Source: Corynebacterium minutissimum
Lineage (GTDB): Bacteria; Actinomycetota; Actinomycetes; Mycobacteriales; Mycobacteriaceae
Direction of reading: 5' to 3'
DNA: 64,000 nt
Assembly (NCBI RefSeq): GCF_000988205.1
Contig: NZ_LAYQ01000001.1
Location: forward strand, 209,416 to 273,415
Part shown: piece by piece, positions 17,384 through 25,725 of the stretch
Position numbering within the stretch: the first letter of the stretch is position 1
Layout: the number at the start of each line of letters is the position of its first letter
Position numbers and translations under genes: made by a program
Notes under the pieces: generated by a model
The model's input: the letters and a program-made list of their open reading frames with translations, nothing else
What the model was told of the DNA's origin: nothing
Databases searched by the model: none

Positions 17384-17821
17384 ATGACATCAACTACTTC
17401 ATCGGAAGGAACTCAACGAGTGACGGGATTTGCAGCCAAGCTCGGCATCGAGGAGGGCCAGATTGCCCTAGAACTTGGTTGGGACGAAGACTGTGACTCC
17501 ACGATTTCTGAGTCCATCGAGGACGTGTTGGGGGAGGACTTCCTCGAGGAAGAGACCGACGAGTTGTGCGACCTTGTGCTGCTGTGGTGGCGCGCGGAGG
17601 ACGGCGACTTGGTCGATGGGCTGGTGGATGCCACCCGTCCCTTGGGCGATTCCGGCCGCATCTGGCTGCTGACCCCAGGAGCTGGAAAGCCAGGCAACTT
17701 GGAGCCGGGCGAGATCTCCGAATCTGCACAATTGGCCGGTCTGGTGCAGACCAAGGCCGAGCGCCTCGGCGAGTGGCAGGGTTCCTGCCTCGTGGCCCGT
17801 GGCTACACCAAGAAGCCCTAA
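17384..17821 (+). CDS. DUF3052 family protein
   Basis: A 145-residue acidic protein of the actinobacterial DUF3052 family. Recognisable parts are GFAAKLGIEEGQIALELGWD, DLVLLWWRAEDGDLVDGLVDA, IWLLTPGAGKPG and the C-terminal GSCLVARG. The family has no established function but is regularly found beside aceE, as here, which supports the call. The upstream frame is open to 17294, but the -10 box at 17371 and conserved length point to the ATG at 17384. The gene is divergent from aceE and is followed by tRNA-Val. Confidence 0.9.
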   Translation: MTSTTSSEGTQRVTGFAAKLGIEEGQIALELGWDEDCDSTISESIEDVLGEDFLEEETDELCDLVLLWWRAEDGDLVDGLVDATRPLGDSGRIWLLTPGAGKPGNLEPGEISESAQLAGLVQTKAERLGEWQGSCLVARGYTKKP

Positions 17822-17934
17822 GAAATAATCGCAGGATGTGCCTGCTCGCGCGGCATTCGCAGTGGCGAATCGCACCCCGATTTGTTGCTGCGGGTGCCCA
17901 TGGGCTAATCTTGTTCGAGCACACCAAGTGCACT

Positions 17935-18010
17935 GCGGCTTTAGCTCAGCTGGAAGAGCAACTGGTTTACACCCAGTAGGTCGGGGGTTCGATCCCCTCA
18001 GGCCGCACCA
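17935..18010 (+). tRNA. tRNA-Val (TAC)
   Basis: A full cloverleaf with encoded CCA. Acceptor GCGGCTT pairs with AGGCCGC, anticodon stem ACTGG/CCAGT holds a TTTACAC loop (anticodon TAC), and the T arm GGGGG/CCCCT encloses TTCGAT. Its 3' end faces the accessory region to the right, the usual orientation of a phage or island target, although I found no repeat of its 3' end within the window. Confidence 0.95.
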
Positions 18011-18014
18011 AATG

Positions 18015-18046
18015 AAACCCCTTTCCGTTAAGTCGGAGAGGGGTTT
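18015..18046 (+). terminator. intrinsic terminator after tRNA-Val
   Basis: AAACCCCT pairs with AGGGGTTT, with further CCG/CGG pairing inside and a TTT at the 3' side of the stem. Confidence 0.75.
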
Positions 18047-18063
18047 CGTCGTGCTCGGAGGGC

Positions 18064-18220
18064 GCCCGCGGGTGCTCTAGGGTGAAGGCCGCTTTGGTGG
18101 TCGGTGTAGATGCGGACTGCTCCGTCTGTTTTGAGTTGGGGGTGTGTTGGCGTTCGGGGTTTGGTCGGTAGTGATGACGCGGGCGTAGCCGATGATTTGG
18201 CCGGCAATGCCCGTGGAGTG
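18064..18220 (-). pseudogene. serine recombinase (resolvase/invertase) N-terminal remnant
   Basis: Read on the minus strand, 18220 downward gives STGIAGQIIGYARVITTDQ, which matches the start of Tn3-type resolvases and invertases including the catalytic-serine region (S is replaced by I in RVITTDQ). After a frame change, 18131 downward gives LKTDGAVRIYTDHQSGLH, the next conserved stretch of the same domain. No start codon, DNA-binding domain or continuous frame remains. It is a decayed fragment, most likely from a lost transposon or genomic island. The rest of the gap to 18406 contains nothing I can identify. Confidence 0.6.
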
Positions 18221-18406
18221 TTCGGTTGGGGTATACCTCAAAAGGGTGCCACTCGCCCCAATTCGATATCCACTCCCCTCTACGAATGAACGGATGCGTA
18301 ACGGTGCACCATGTACAAGTGGGACTAATGCTTACGACATTGACTTAGGTCACAAAAGTATGGCCGGTGTTTATGCAGATGGGTAATCATTGTTAGCAAA
18401 TGGTTA

Positions 18407-18435
18407 TTGACTGCATTTTTCATTAGTCGTAGGTT
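18407..18435 (+). promoter_or_regulatory. sigma-70-type promoter
   Basis: TTGACT (18407-18412), a 17-base AT-rich spacer, and TAGGTT (18430-18435). It precedes the secreted-protein pseudogene by about 55 bases. Confidence 0.5.
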
Positions 18436-18489
18436 TGAGGTAAGCCGGTGACGAGCCGGGCATCTTGGAAATCTGGAAAAGGGGTCATC

Positions 18490-19069
18490 ATGTCAAAAAA
18501 GGGCGGGCGTGCGCGAGCGCCACGGCATTGTTTGCGCTGAGTTCGACATTTTCAGTGCAGGCTTCCGAAGATGAGGTAAACAAGTACGTTCCCGTAGACG
18601 GGAGCGATGTGTCAGTGATTGGAGCTAACACCGATTCCAGTGGTGGCGAAACAGAGGCGCAACTGAAGGTGGGGGATAGCTTTCGCATTGAGGGGCCAGC
18701 CGGAACCAAAGTTAACCTGCTGGGCGATTCCAACTTCCTTGAAGTAGTAAAACCTGGCGGTGAAGTGGGGCTCTACGCAGTCGCACCAGCTGGCCTTGAA
18801 TTTGAGGTCGAAGACACTGTGGTGACGGTCGTTGATCTTCCCTCCAACCAAGTTGCGGAGCGTGCAGCCGCCGAAAGTGATGATGAACCAATCAAGGCTG
18901 CTTTTGGTCTGTCCCTAATCGACCGTGTGGACATTGTAGAACAGCCCGAAGGTACGCGATACATGGTCTTTCCTACGGTCTTGGGAAGGTCTTTCCTACG
19001 GTCTTGGGAAGGGCAATGCGGTCACCAAGCCCTGAAACTGCAGGTTGGAATGAAGCAAAATCCAAGGGG
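18490..19069 (+). pseudogene. secreted protein of unknown family, frameshifted and cut by an IS
   Basis: ATG at 18490 has a ribosome binding site (GGAAAAGGGG) but runs out of frame after a six-A run at 18495-18500. Adding one A joins it to a frame with a clear signal peptide, KKGRACASATALFALSSTF, cleaved after VQA. About 150 residues of an acidic extracytoplasmic protein follow. A perfect 23-base tandem duplication at 18966-19011 then shifts the frame again; with one copy removed it reads VLGRAMRSPSPETAGWNEAK up to the IS end. So the gene has an A-run slip, a tandem duplication and an IS truncation. The family is not recognised. Confidence 0.65.
18966..19011 (+). repeat. perfect 23-base tandem duplication
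   Basis: Copies at 18966-18988 and 18989-19011 are identical. Because 23 is not a multiple of three, the duplication alone disrupts the reading frame. Confidence 0.95.
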
Positions 19070-19141
19070 GGACCTGACCCCCGTTAGGTAGACACCTGAT
19101 ATCCAGCCCGGTTGGGCTGGGAAGAAAGGTAATCTACCACC

Positions 19142-19441
19142 ATGCCTAGGTACTCCGAACAGTTCAAACGTGATGCTGTGGCCCTCTACGAAAACAATGA
19201 GGACCTCTCACTTCACGCGGCTTCAGCAGAGCTTGGAGTCAATCGTTCCTCACTTTATTCGTGGCTTAAGCAGTACGGCACCGGCAAGCGTGCCCGCACG
19301 AAGACCTTGCGCGATGAGGCTCAGGCGACAACCGATTCTGAGCGGATCCGCCAGCTAGAAAAAGAAGTCTCTAAGCTGCGCGAAGAACGCGACATCCTGC
19401 GTAAGGCCGCGAAGTATTTTGCCGAAGAGACACGCTGGTAA
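19142..19441 (+). CDS. IS3-family transposase OrfA
   Basis: A 99-residue protein with the helix-turn-helix of IS3 OrfA (PRYSEQFKRDAVALYENN, LGVNRSSLYSWLKQYG) and a C-terminal leucine-zipper-like helix (IRQLEKEVSKLREERDILRK). It recognises the IS ends. Its stop codon overlaps the beginning of the OrfB frame, which is at -1, so an OrfAB fusion by ribosomal frameshift is expected, as in the family generally. The shift must occur between 19405, where the -1 frame opens, and 19440. Confidence 0.93.
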   Translation: MPRYSEQFKRDAVALYENNEDLSLHAASAELGVNRSSLYSWLKQYGTGKRARTKTLRDEAQATTDSERIRQLEKEVSKLREERDILRKAAKYFAEETRW

Positions 19442-20334
19442 TCCGCTTCCAGTTTGTCTATGACCACCGAACCGAATACTCGGTCAAGCGGATGTGCCAC
19501 GTGTTAAAGCTCAATCGCTCCTCGTTCTACAAATGGGTCAACAACCGCGAAAAACGCAGGTTAAAGATGTGCTCTGATGCTCTTATTGGCGCAAAAATCA
19601 AGACCATCTTCGATGATGAGCACGGGCTTTATGGTGCTAAACGCATCGCTGCAAGCCTCAACGACGATACGGACTTCGGCCCGATCAACCATAAGAAGGT
19701 CGCACGCATCATGAAATCCATGGGGCTGAAAGGCTTTAGTAAACGGCGTCGATGTATCACCACCCGGCGCAAGCCTGGCCATCGAGTCATGCCAGATTTA
19801 GTAGGCCGCAAATTCACAGCTGACAGGCCGAACCACGTCTATGTAGGCGACATTACGTACCTGCCGTGTAAGGGCGGCAAGAACATGTACCTGGCCACGG
19901 TCATCGACGTCTACTCGCGCAAACTCGTCGGCCATGCACTAGCCGATCACATGCGGGTATCGTTGGTTATCGAAGCTTTATCTCATGCCAGAAAAGTCCG
20001 CGGAAGCCTTAAAGGGGCAATTTTCCATTCCGATCATGGCAGTGTGTACACCTCACAAGCATTTAGAGAGCACTGCGCTGTACTTGGTGTTCGCCAATCC
20101 ATGGGAGCAGTGGGAACGAGTGCCGATAATGCCCTGGCAGAATCGTTTAACGCCAGTCTCAAGCGTGAAGTTCTGCGTGATCGGAAAGTGTTTGACAATC
20201 CCATCATCTGCCGCCAAGAAGTCTTCCGATGGTGCATGCGCTACAACACGCGCAGACGGCACTCCTGGTGCAATCTTCTAGCCCCCGATGCCTTCGAAGC
20301 ACTCACATCAGCTACACTGACCCAAGCAGCATAG
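19441..20334 (+). CDS. IS3-family transposase OrfB (DDE integrase)
   Basis: The catalytic half of the transposase, about 297 residues. It has the HTH_21 region with DDEHGLYGAKRIAASLND, then the rve core: VYVGDITYLPC (first D), FHSDHGSVYTS (second D) and TSADNALAESFNASLKREV (E). All catalytic residues are present, so the element may be active. The frame begins at -1 relative to OrfA with IRFQFVYDHRTEYSVKRMC, normal OrfB sequence lacking its own good start; the first ATG, at 19492, would omit some of it. Expression is most likely as an OrfAB fusion. Confidence 0.92.
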   Translation: MRFQFVYDHRTEYSVKRMCHVLKLNRSSFYKWVNNREKRRLKMCSDALIGAKIKTIFDDEHGLYGAKRIAASLNDDTDFGPINHKKVARIMKSMGLKGFSKRRRCITTRRKPGHRVMPDLVGRKFTADRPNHVYVGDITYLPCKGGKNMYLATVIDVYSRKLVGHALADHMRVSLVIEALSHARKVRGSLKGAIFHSDHGSVYTSQAFREHCAVLGVRQSMGAVGTSADNALAESFNASLKREVLRDRKVFDNPIICRQEVFRWCMRYNTRRRHSWCNLLAPDAFEALTSATLTQAA

Positions 20335-20346
20335 CTAACCCCCGAC

Positions 20347-21864
20347 GTGTCTACTTTCCGAGGGTCAGGCCCTGTTGTTGGTGAGCTGGCGGATAAGTTG
20401 CGGGCTGAGTCGTTGCGGCTTGAGCGGTTTGCTCGGGTGTTTGAGTCGAATCAGTCGGTGCCTCCGGTGCCGAAGGAGGCGGAGGCGGAGAAGCGTTCGT
20501 TGGCGCGCTTGGCGCGTACTCCGTGGTTGCGTCTTGTTGTGGCGTCTACGGCTCAGCCGTTGAAGGTGTCGGGGTATCGGGATCCGGAGCGTGGTGTGGA
20601 TTCTGCGATGTGGCGCACGTGGTTGCGTAATGATATGGATTCGCGGCAGGTTCAGTTGAATTATGACGTGGTGAAGTTTGGGTATGGTTTCGTCACGGTG
20701 ACGCCTGGTGAGGATGAGGAGGGGGAGCGTTTGGCAACGCTTCGCCCGGTGTCGCCGCGCCGCATGATTGCTGAGTTCGACGATCCCTATATGGACGAAT
20801 ACCCCATTCGTGCGCTTCGTCAGGTGACGGATACGCGGTGGAAGTATTTTGACGAGGAGGCCATTTACACCCTTGAGGGTGATATGCCGGACTTCAAGGT
20901 GACTGAGGTGGTCCAGCATGATGCGGGTGTGTGCCCGGTGGTGATGTTTGTTAACCACATGGATTTGGACGGGAATTGCTTTGGCGAGATTGAACCCTAT
21001 ATGGATGTTGCGGCCCGTCTGGATTTGACGACGAATGACCGCCTGTTGGTGCAGCGCTACAACTCGTGGAAGATTCTGTACGCCACCCACATTGAGCCTC
21101 CGAAGGGCACGACGTCGCAGGAGCGTGAGGCGGCGAAGTTGAAGCTGCGTAATGACACGATGCTGATGGGCACTGGTGATACTCAGTTCGGCACGTTGGA
21201 TGAAACGTCTATGGCTCCGTTCATTGCGGCTGCGGATGCGGATCGTAATGACTTGTCGGCGGTGACTCAGACCCCTATGTCCATGTTGACGGGTGAGATG
21301 ATTAACCTTGGCGCGGATGCTATTACGAACTCGTATCGTCCGTGGCGTGAGAAGTTGAAGGAGCGTATCGCTTTGTGGGGCGATGCGCATGCGCGGGTGA
21401 TGCGTGTGGCTGCTGCGGTGCAGGGTGATGCGGAGGAGGCCCGCAACTATGACGCGGTGGTGCAGTGGGAGGACGTTGAGGATCGGTCCTTGGCGCAGAC
21501 TGCGGATGCGTTTGGCAAGCTTGCACAGATGTTGGAGGTGCCGCCGGAGGTTCTGTGGGGTCGTATTCCTGGTGTGTCTCAGTCTGACGTTATTGAGTGG
21601 AAGCGTTTGCATGATGAGCAGAAGCGTTTGGAGATGCAGATTGAGGCGATGACTGTGCCTACCCCGGATATGCAGATTCAACTGCCGGAGGCTCACCCGG
21701 AGACTGGTGTTAAGCAGGGTGAGCGCACGCCGGCCTCGTATGAGGATCAGCCGAAGCCGTGGGGTGCTAAGCGTGGTGCGCGCATGAATGAGGTTGCGCG
21801 TGTGCGTCGTCAGCGTAAGCGGGAGATGATTGATGGTGACGGTGACGGGATTGTGGGTGAGTAA
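20347..21864 (+). CDS. phage portal protein (SPP1 Gp6-like), N-terminus altered by IS
   Basis: A 505-residue portal, the dodecameric ring through which DNA enters the head. Typical SPP1_Gp6-like parts are the N-terminal ELADKLRAESLRLERFARVF, the RLARTPWLRLVV segment, RNDMDSRQVQLNYDVVKFGY and the TPMSMLTGEMINLGADAITN region. The first eight or so codons come from the IS inverted repeat (GTG at 20347), so the original start was lost; homologous-looking sequence resumes at ELADKL. The missing piece is small. The C-terminus contains DGDGDGIVGE, an acidic metal-binding-like loop. Three bases separate it from the next gene. Confidence 0.88.
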   Translation: MSTFRGSGPVVGELADKLRAESLRLERFARVFESNQSVPPVPKEAEAEKRSLARLARTPWLRLVVASTAQPLKVSGYRDPERGVDSAMWRTWLRNDMDSRQVQLNYDVVKFGYGFVTVTPGEDEEGERLATLRPVSPRRMIAEFDDPYMDEYPIRALRQVTDTRWKYFDEEAIYTLEGDMPDFKVTEVVQHDAGVCPVVMFVNHMDLDGNCFGEIEPYMDVAARLDLTTNDRLLVQRYNSWKILYATHIEPPKGTTSQEREAAKLKLRNDTMLMGTGDTQFGTLDETSMAPFIAAADADRNDLSAVTQTPMSMLTGEMINLGADAITNSYRPWREKLKERIALWGDAHARVMRVAAAVQGDAEEARNYDAVVQWEDVEDRSLAQTADAFGKLAQMLEVPPEVLWGRIPGVSQSDVIEWKRLHDEQKRLEMQIEAMTVPTPDMQIQLPEAHPETGVKQGERTPASYEDQPKPWGAKRGARMNEVARVRRQRKREMIDGDGDGIVGE

Positions 21865-21867
21865 GCC

Positions 21868-23475
21868 GTGGCGCGTAGTACCTTTGGCGCTGGCGTAACG
21901 GAGCGCTACTACCGGCGCACCCGCCTGTTGTCTTTGGCTATGGCGATTGTTCTGCGTGGCCTGTGGGAGGGCATGGGCCTAAAGGATCGTCGTGAGGTTC
22001 CAGCCGGTGTGGTGAAGCAGTGGCTGGATGCGGTCATTGACCTGCTGCGTAACTTCCATGAGATGTCGCTGGCTATGGCGCAGGACTATTTTGTGACGTT
22101 CACCCTGTCGGATTTGCCGGAGGTTCCGTTGCAGGTGGTGGGCGAAACGCGGCAGGTGTGGTCGGGGTTGGATGTGCAGCTCGATGACGATATTGATTCC
22201 CTGTCCAAGGTCATGCTCACCGGCAGGGTTGCGCAGGTTGCTGACGCTTCCGTGAAGGTGGTGGAGTCCACAGCAGCAGCGGTGGAGCATGAGGTGGGCG
22301 GCTTGCCGAACGTTGCCGAGGTGATGGGTGAGGAGTGGGCTGAGGTGGATGGTGACCAGGGCGATGACCCGCTGGCACTCATGCCGGACCCGAACCCGAT
22401 GGATGAAACCAACGTGCGCAACCGCTTGCTCTACAAGGGGCCGAAGGGCTTTGAGAAGAAAGCGCAGGAGATTGACGCCCTGACTCGTGTCAATGGGGAT
22501 GACACGCCTGGCGCGTTGGAGGAAACCAAACAGCTGCGTATCGAGAAACAAGCAGACCGCTCGTGGGTACGCGCCACCAACGCCGCCGTGACGATGGTGG
22601 ATGCTGGCCAAGACTTCGTGGAGGCAGCGACCGCCATGCATGGTCTTGGCTACGTGCGCGCCCTCGGGCCGAACCCGTGCTCATTCTGTGTAGCCCTCGC
22701 AGCACAGGGTGTTATCTACTCGCAGGGGGCGTGGGATGAATCCAACGCACGCTTCCGCACGTGGACCGGCTCGGCCGGCGGGGTCATGCACGGGGGTGAA
22801 GCGAAAGTCCATGATGGGTGTCAATGTCGGCTGGAGCCGGTATCTTTAGTAGACCCGACACCAACCCTTCCCCAGTCGGTGCGCCGCGCGCAACGGTTGT
22901 GGCAGGACGCTGAGGGCTACATGAAAGACCTGGCGTGGCCGGACAAGCTTGCAGCATTCCGCGAGGCTTACCACGGCGGCGACATTGACAGAGAGTTACT
23001 ACAGGAAATGGAACGCGACCGACTATCTACAGAGCGTGACGAGTTACGCCTGACTATCCCCTCCCTGATGATGCAGATCGCCCACATGGAGGACTACATG
23101 GCAGAGACTGGCACAGACGTCTCCCGCCAAATCAACTTCGAGAAAGAGCAGCTAGAGTACTACCTGCAAAAATGGGACAAGCGCGACTACGGCAAGACCG
23201 ACTGGACCCGCGAGTACCAGTGGGTTGTTGAACGTGCTGCTGCTATCTGGCCCCCAGACAAGTTCGACGAAGCCATTGCCGAGTACGCCGAAATGGACGA
23301 CGGCACCGAAGCCACCGAGTTTGCACGCCAAGCCCCACACTTTATGAAGTGGCAACGCGACCAAGCCCCGGATGCATGGAAGACTCCCGAGCTTTATTGG
23401 GATGTTCGCCCCGCAGAAGAAGTCGATAACCCCGACATCTTCATTGACCCCCTCATGCCCGAGTTCACCGACTAG
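21868..23475 (+). CDS. phage minor capsid protein, MuF-like (VG15 type)
   Basis: A 535-residue protein placed directly after the portal, where MuF-like proteins normally lie. The signature region is near residues 265-320: GPNPCSFCVALAAQGVIYSQ followed by VHDGCQCRLEP, with conserved Cys and His. These proteins bind portal or capsid and may enter with the DNA. The N-terminal 200 residues are helical. About 200 extra C-terminal residues follow the core, charged and helical, with no toxin motif that I recognise. The start is GTG at 21868. A hairpin terminator follows. Confidence 0.85.
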   Translation: MARSTFGAGVTERYYRRTRLLSLAMAIVLRGLWEGMGLKDRREVPAGVVKQWLDAVIDLLRNFHEMSLAMAQDYFVTFTLSDLPEVPLQVVGETRQVWSGLDVQLDDDIDSLSKVMLTGRVAQVADASVKVVESTAAAVEHEVGGLPNVAEVMGEEWAEVDGDQGDDPLALMPDPNPMDETNVRNRLLYKGPKGFEKKAQEIDALTRVNGDDTPGALEETKQLRIEKQADRSWVRATNAAVTMVDAGQDFVEAATAMHGLGYVRALGPNPCSFCVALAAQGVIYSQGAWDESNARFRTWTGSAGGVMHGGEAKVHDGCQCRLEPVSLVDPTPTLPQSVRRAQRLWQDAEGYMKDLAWPDKLAAFREAYHGGDIDRELLQEMERDRLSTERDELRLTIPSLMMQIAHMEDYMAETGTDVSRQINFEKEQLEYYLQKWDKRDYGKTDWTREYQWVVERAAAIWPPDKFDEAIAEYAEMDDGTEATEFARQAPHFMKWQRDQAPDAWKTPELYWDVRPAEEVDNPDIFIDPLMPEFTD

Positions 23476-23484
23476 CACACACTC

Positions 23485-23504
23485 AGCCCGGCGCGCCGGG
23501 CTGT
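23485..23504 (+). terminator. perfect hairpin followed by TTTCT
   Basis: AGCCCGGCGCGCCGGGCT is a self-complementary 18-base sequence just after the MuF-like gene, followed by GTTTCTGG. It is probably an intrinsic terminator or attenuator between the portal and capsid transcription units. Confidence 0.65.
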
Positions 23505-23518
23505 TTCTGGTTGAGTGT

Positions 23519-23553
23519 CCCCATATGGGCTGTTGTGTTGTATCTTGGGGGTA
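23519..23553 (+). repeat. phage intergenic CCC/GGG repeat, copy 1
   Basis: CCCCATATGGG at 23519-23529 and TATCTTGGGGGTA at 23541-23553. Both relate to the TATCCC...GGGGTA sequences seen in other gaps of the prophage. They lie about 70-100 bases before the scaffold gene. Confidence 0.4.
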
Positions 23554-23624
23554 CATGCATGGGTGCATGGTTGTTACGCGCGACGGCGCTTCAATAAACG
23601 GACAGAACAGAATTGAGGGAAGTC

Positions 23625-24161
23625 ATGTCTGACTCGGAGTCCACGAAGGAAACTAGCCAGCAGTCGCAGGAGGCTACGGGCGGGGAGTCTAAGCAGTCGG
23701 GTGGGTTTGTTCCACCGAAGTCTCAGGAGGAGTTTGACCGCATCATTCAGGAGCGTGTGGCGCGCGCTAAGGCGTCCGCTGCTGATGAGGTGCGTAAGTC
23801 CTATGAGGGCTTTAAGTCTGCGGAGGAGTTCAAGCAGTTGCAGGATAAGTACGATACGGCCGCAGCGGAGCTGGGCAATGAGTATCGCAAGTCTGCGGCG
23901 GCTGAGGCTGGGTTGCCTTTGAGTATGGCGGATCGTCTCCAGGGTGAGTCTCGTGAGGAGTGGTTCAACGATGCCAAGAGTATCGCTGAGCAGTTTGCGG
24001 GGCTGGCGTCTGCGGGGTCTGAGAAGTCGGAGGAGCAGCAGTCTGGTGGTTCTTCGCCCCGGTCTAATCCGCGTGAGCAGCGTGGTCAGACGGGTGGTAA
24101 TCCGGGGGTTGACATGGACATTTCCGTTGATGATGTTCTCAAGAACGTAAATCGTTTCTAA
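23625..24161 (+). CDS. phage scaffolding protein
   Basis: A 178-residue, highly charged protein rich in S, E, Q and K with a helical centre: FDRIIQERVARAKASAADEV and EFKQLQDKYDTAAAELG. This composition, with its position just before the coat gene, is typical of scaffold proteins that shape the procapsid and then leave. The ATG at 23625 has GAGGGA upstream; a TTG at 23613 would place that Shine-Dalgarno sequence inside the gene. The C-terminus (DMDISVDDVLKNVNRF) is the likely coat-binding part by analogy with other scaffolds. Confidence 0.82.
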   Translation: MSDSESTKETSQQSQEATGGESKQSGGFVPPKSQEEFDRIIQERVARAKASAADEVRKSYEGFKSAEEFKQLQDKYDTAAAELGNEYRKSAAAEAGLPLSMADRLQGESREEWFNDAKSIAEQFAGLASAGSEKSEEQQSGGSSPRSNPREQRGQTGGNPGVDMDISVDDVLKNVNRF

Positions 24162-24176
24162 GCAAAGGAGGGCGTA

Positions 24177-25247
24177 ATGACTGCCCCTGGTACGAATCAG
24201 CATGAGCTGATTAAGTCCGAGAAGTATGCCAACGTTTCTATTGGCCTTCTCCAGCGTGAGCTTTCGCTGTCTAGCCTCTTTTGGCGCTGGTCCGCAATGG
24301 ACTTTAAGGGCGCTAAGGATGACACCATCAACGTCAAGGTTCCGGGAACCCTGCCGGCTCGTGACCGTGACCTGCGCGCGGTTGGCGAGGATCGCAAGAT
24401 CAAGATGGACTTCCTCAAGGAGCGCAAGATTGGTGTCAAGCTCGACAAGTTCCCGTACTCCGCTACTGAGGTAACTGACGAGCAGTTTGATCTCGACATC
24501 ACTAACTTCACTCAGCAGATTCTCCAGCCGCAGGTTTATGCGGTTGCTCAGTACATTGAGCGCATGGCTGTCGCTGAGCTGGAGGGCGCTACCTATGCCG
24601 ATGGTCGCCTGTCTGATGACCTGTCCAAGATTGAGGACAAGACCAGCATTAAGGGCACGCTTAAGGCCGAGGACTTCTACGGCCCCGGCAAGTACGGCAT
24701 GGCCACCCTGTTTAACCGCGTGCGCTCGAACGCGATCAAGCGTGGCCTGAACGCGGCTAACCTCACGGTGGCTATCGGTGCGGATGTGGAGGAGGTGCTG
24801 CTTGAGGAGCTGACTCTTCTGGACTCTGGCTTCAACGGTGGTGACAACTCCGCGCTGCGCGACGCAACTATTGGTCGTCTGCGTGGCTTCACCTTTGTCA
24901 CGGTGCCGTACCTCAAGCCGAACGAGGCCTACGTGTTCGACAAGACCGCGTTTGTTCTCGCTACCGCCGCGCCGTCGATTCCGGCTGGTGCTGCTTTCGG
25001 TGCGTCCCAGTCCCACAACGGTCTCGCGCTTCGTTGGCTGCGTGACTACGACGCGGACTACGCGGTGGACCGTTCCATTGTGGACTGCTACGCGGGCGCT
25101 GGTGTGGTCAACGATATTGCGTTTGGGGATGACTCTGAGCACTTCCTGCGCGCAATGAAGATCACCGCTGACCGTGACAAGATTGACGCGGCTAAGGCAG
25201 CTGGCGCTAAGACCGCCGCTTCTGCTGGTGGCGGCGCTTCCCAGTAG
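24177..25247 (+). CDS. phage major capsid protein, P22 coat-like
   Basis: A 356-residue coat protein expected to have the HK97 fold. The N-terminal LLQRELSLSSLFWRWSAMDFKG, VKVPGTLPARDRDLRA and the EVTDEQFDLDI segment resemble the P22 coat family of actinophages. There is an AAGGAGGGCG ribosome binding site 8 bases before the ATG, suiting high expression. The C-terminal 20 residues are Ala, Gly and Lys rich. Position after scaffold and before connectors agrees with the call. Confidence 0.88.
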   Translation: MTAPGTNQHELIKSEKYANVSIGLLQRELSLSSLFWRWSAMDFKGAKDDTINVKVPGTLPARDRDLRAVGEDRKIKMDFLKERKIGVKLDKFPYSATEVTDEQFDLDITNFTQQILQPQVYAVAQYIERMAVAELEGATYADGRLSDDLSKIEDKTSIKGTLKAEDFYGPGKYGMATLFNRVRSNAIKRGLNAANLTVAIGADVEEVLLEELTLLDSGFNGGDNSALRDATIGRLRGFTFVTVPYLKPNEAYVFDKTAFVLATAAPSIPAGAAFGASQSHNGLALRWLRDYDADYAVDRSIVDCYAGAGVVNDIAFGDDSEHFLRAMKITADRDKIDAAKAAGAKTAASAGGGASQ

Positions 25248-25260
25248 TTAGGACAGTAGC

Positions 25261-25725
25261 GTGGAGCAGGGCATGAAGCTGGCGTCTCGTGAGGCGTTCG
25301 AGATTCGTCTTGGGCGTGACCTCATTGAGTCTGAGCACAAGCGTGTGGACGCAATCTTGGAGGACACCTCAGCTATCGCCGCGTCGTTGGTGAAGGCTGA
25401 TTGGACCCCTGAGACTGTGCCGCACGATGTGGCTGCGGTTGTGCTGTCTGCTGCGCTGCGTACTTTTAAGAACCCTGACCGCTATGTGCAGCAGGCGATT
25501 GGTGACTACTCGGCGCGTATTGACTCTTCGGAGTTTGCGTCCGGGTTGTTTACCAAGCCGGAGCTGGACATTCTTGAGCGCAGTGCTGGCAACGACGGGT
25601 TGCAGTTCGGTTCGTTCGGCACGGTGGAAACCGTGCGGGATGAACATTGGACTGGTGAGGTGCAGTACTGGCAGACCAATCGACCAGGGTTGCCGTTTCC
25701 GTACTCGGAAAGGGTTGATTGGTGA
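25261..25725 (+). CDS. phage head-tail connector protein
   Basis: A 154-residue protein after the coat gene. The helical N-terminal half (EAFEIRLGRDLIESEHKRVDA, VVLSAALRTFKNPD) resembles gp6-like connectors that cap the portal. The start is GTG at 25261; a later ATG at 25273 (MKLASREAF) is possible. The end overlaps the next start (TGATG). The call rests on gene order and general sequence character. Confidence 0.7.
   Translation: MEQGMKLASREAFEIRLGRDLIESEHKRVDAILEDTSAIAASLVKADWTPETVPHDVAAVVLSAALRTFKNPDRYVQQAIGDYSARIDSSEFASGLFTKPELDILERSAGNDGLQFGSFGTVETVRDEHWTGEVQYWQTNRPGLPFPYSERVDW

Larger units (their letters stand above)
19070..20372 (+). mobile_element. IS3-family insertion sequence
   Basis: A roughly 1.3 kb element with two transposase frames and imperfect terminal inverted repeats. 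The left end begins near 19070-19075 (CCTGACCCCCGTTAGGTAGA) and the right end, near 20347-20372, reads in reverse complement CCTGACCCTCGGAAAGTAGA. The outermost bases agree for 5' CCTGACCC on both sides. I see no direct target duplication flanking either possible end. The left flank is a secreted-protein gene and the right flank the 5' end of a phage portal gene, unrelated sequences, which suggests a deletion or recombination at this copy. Confidence 0.85.
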
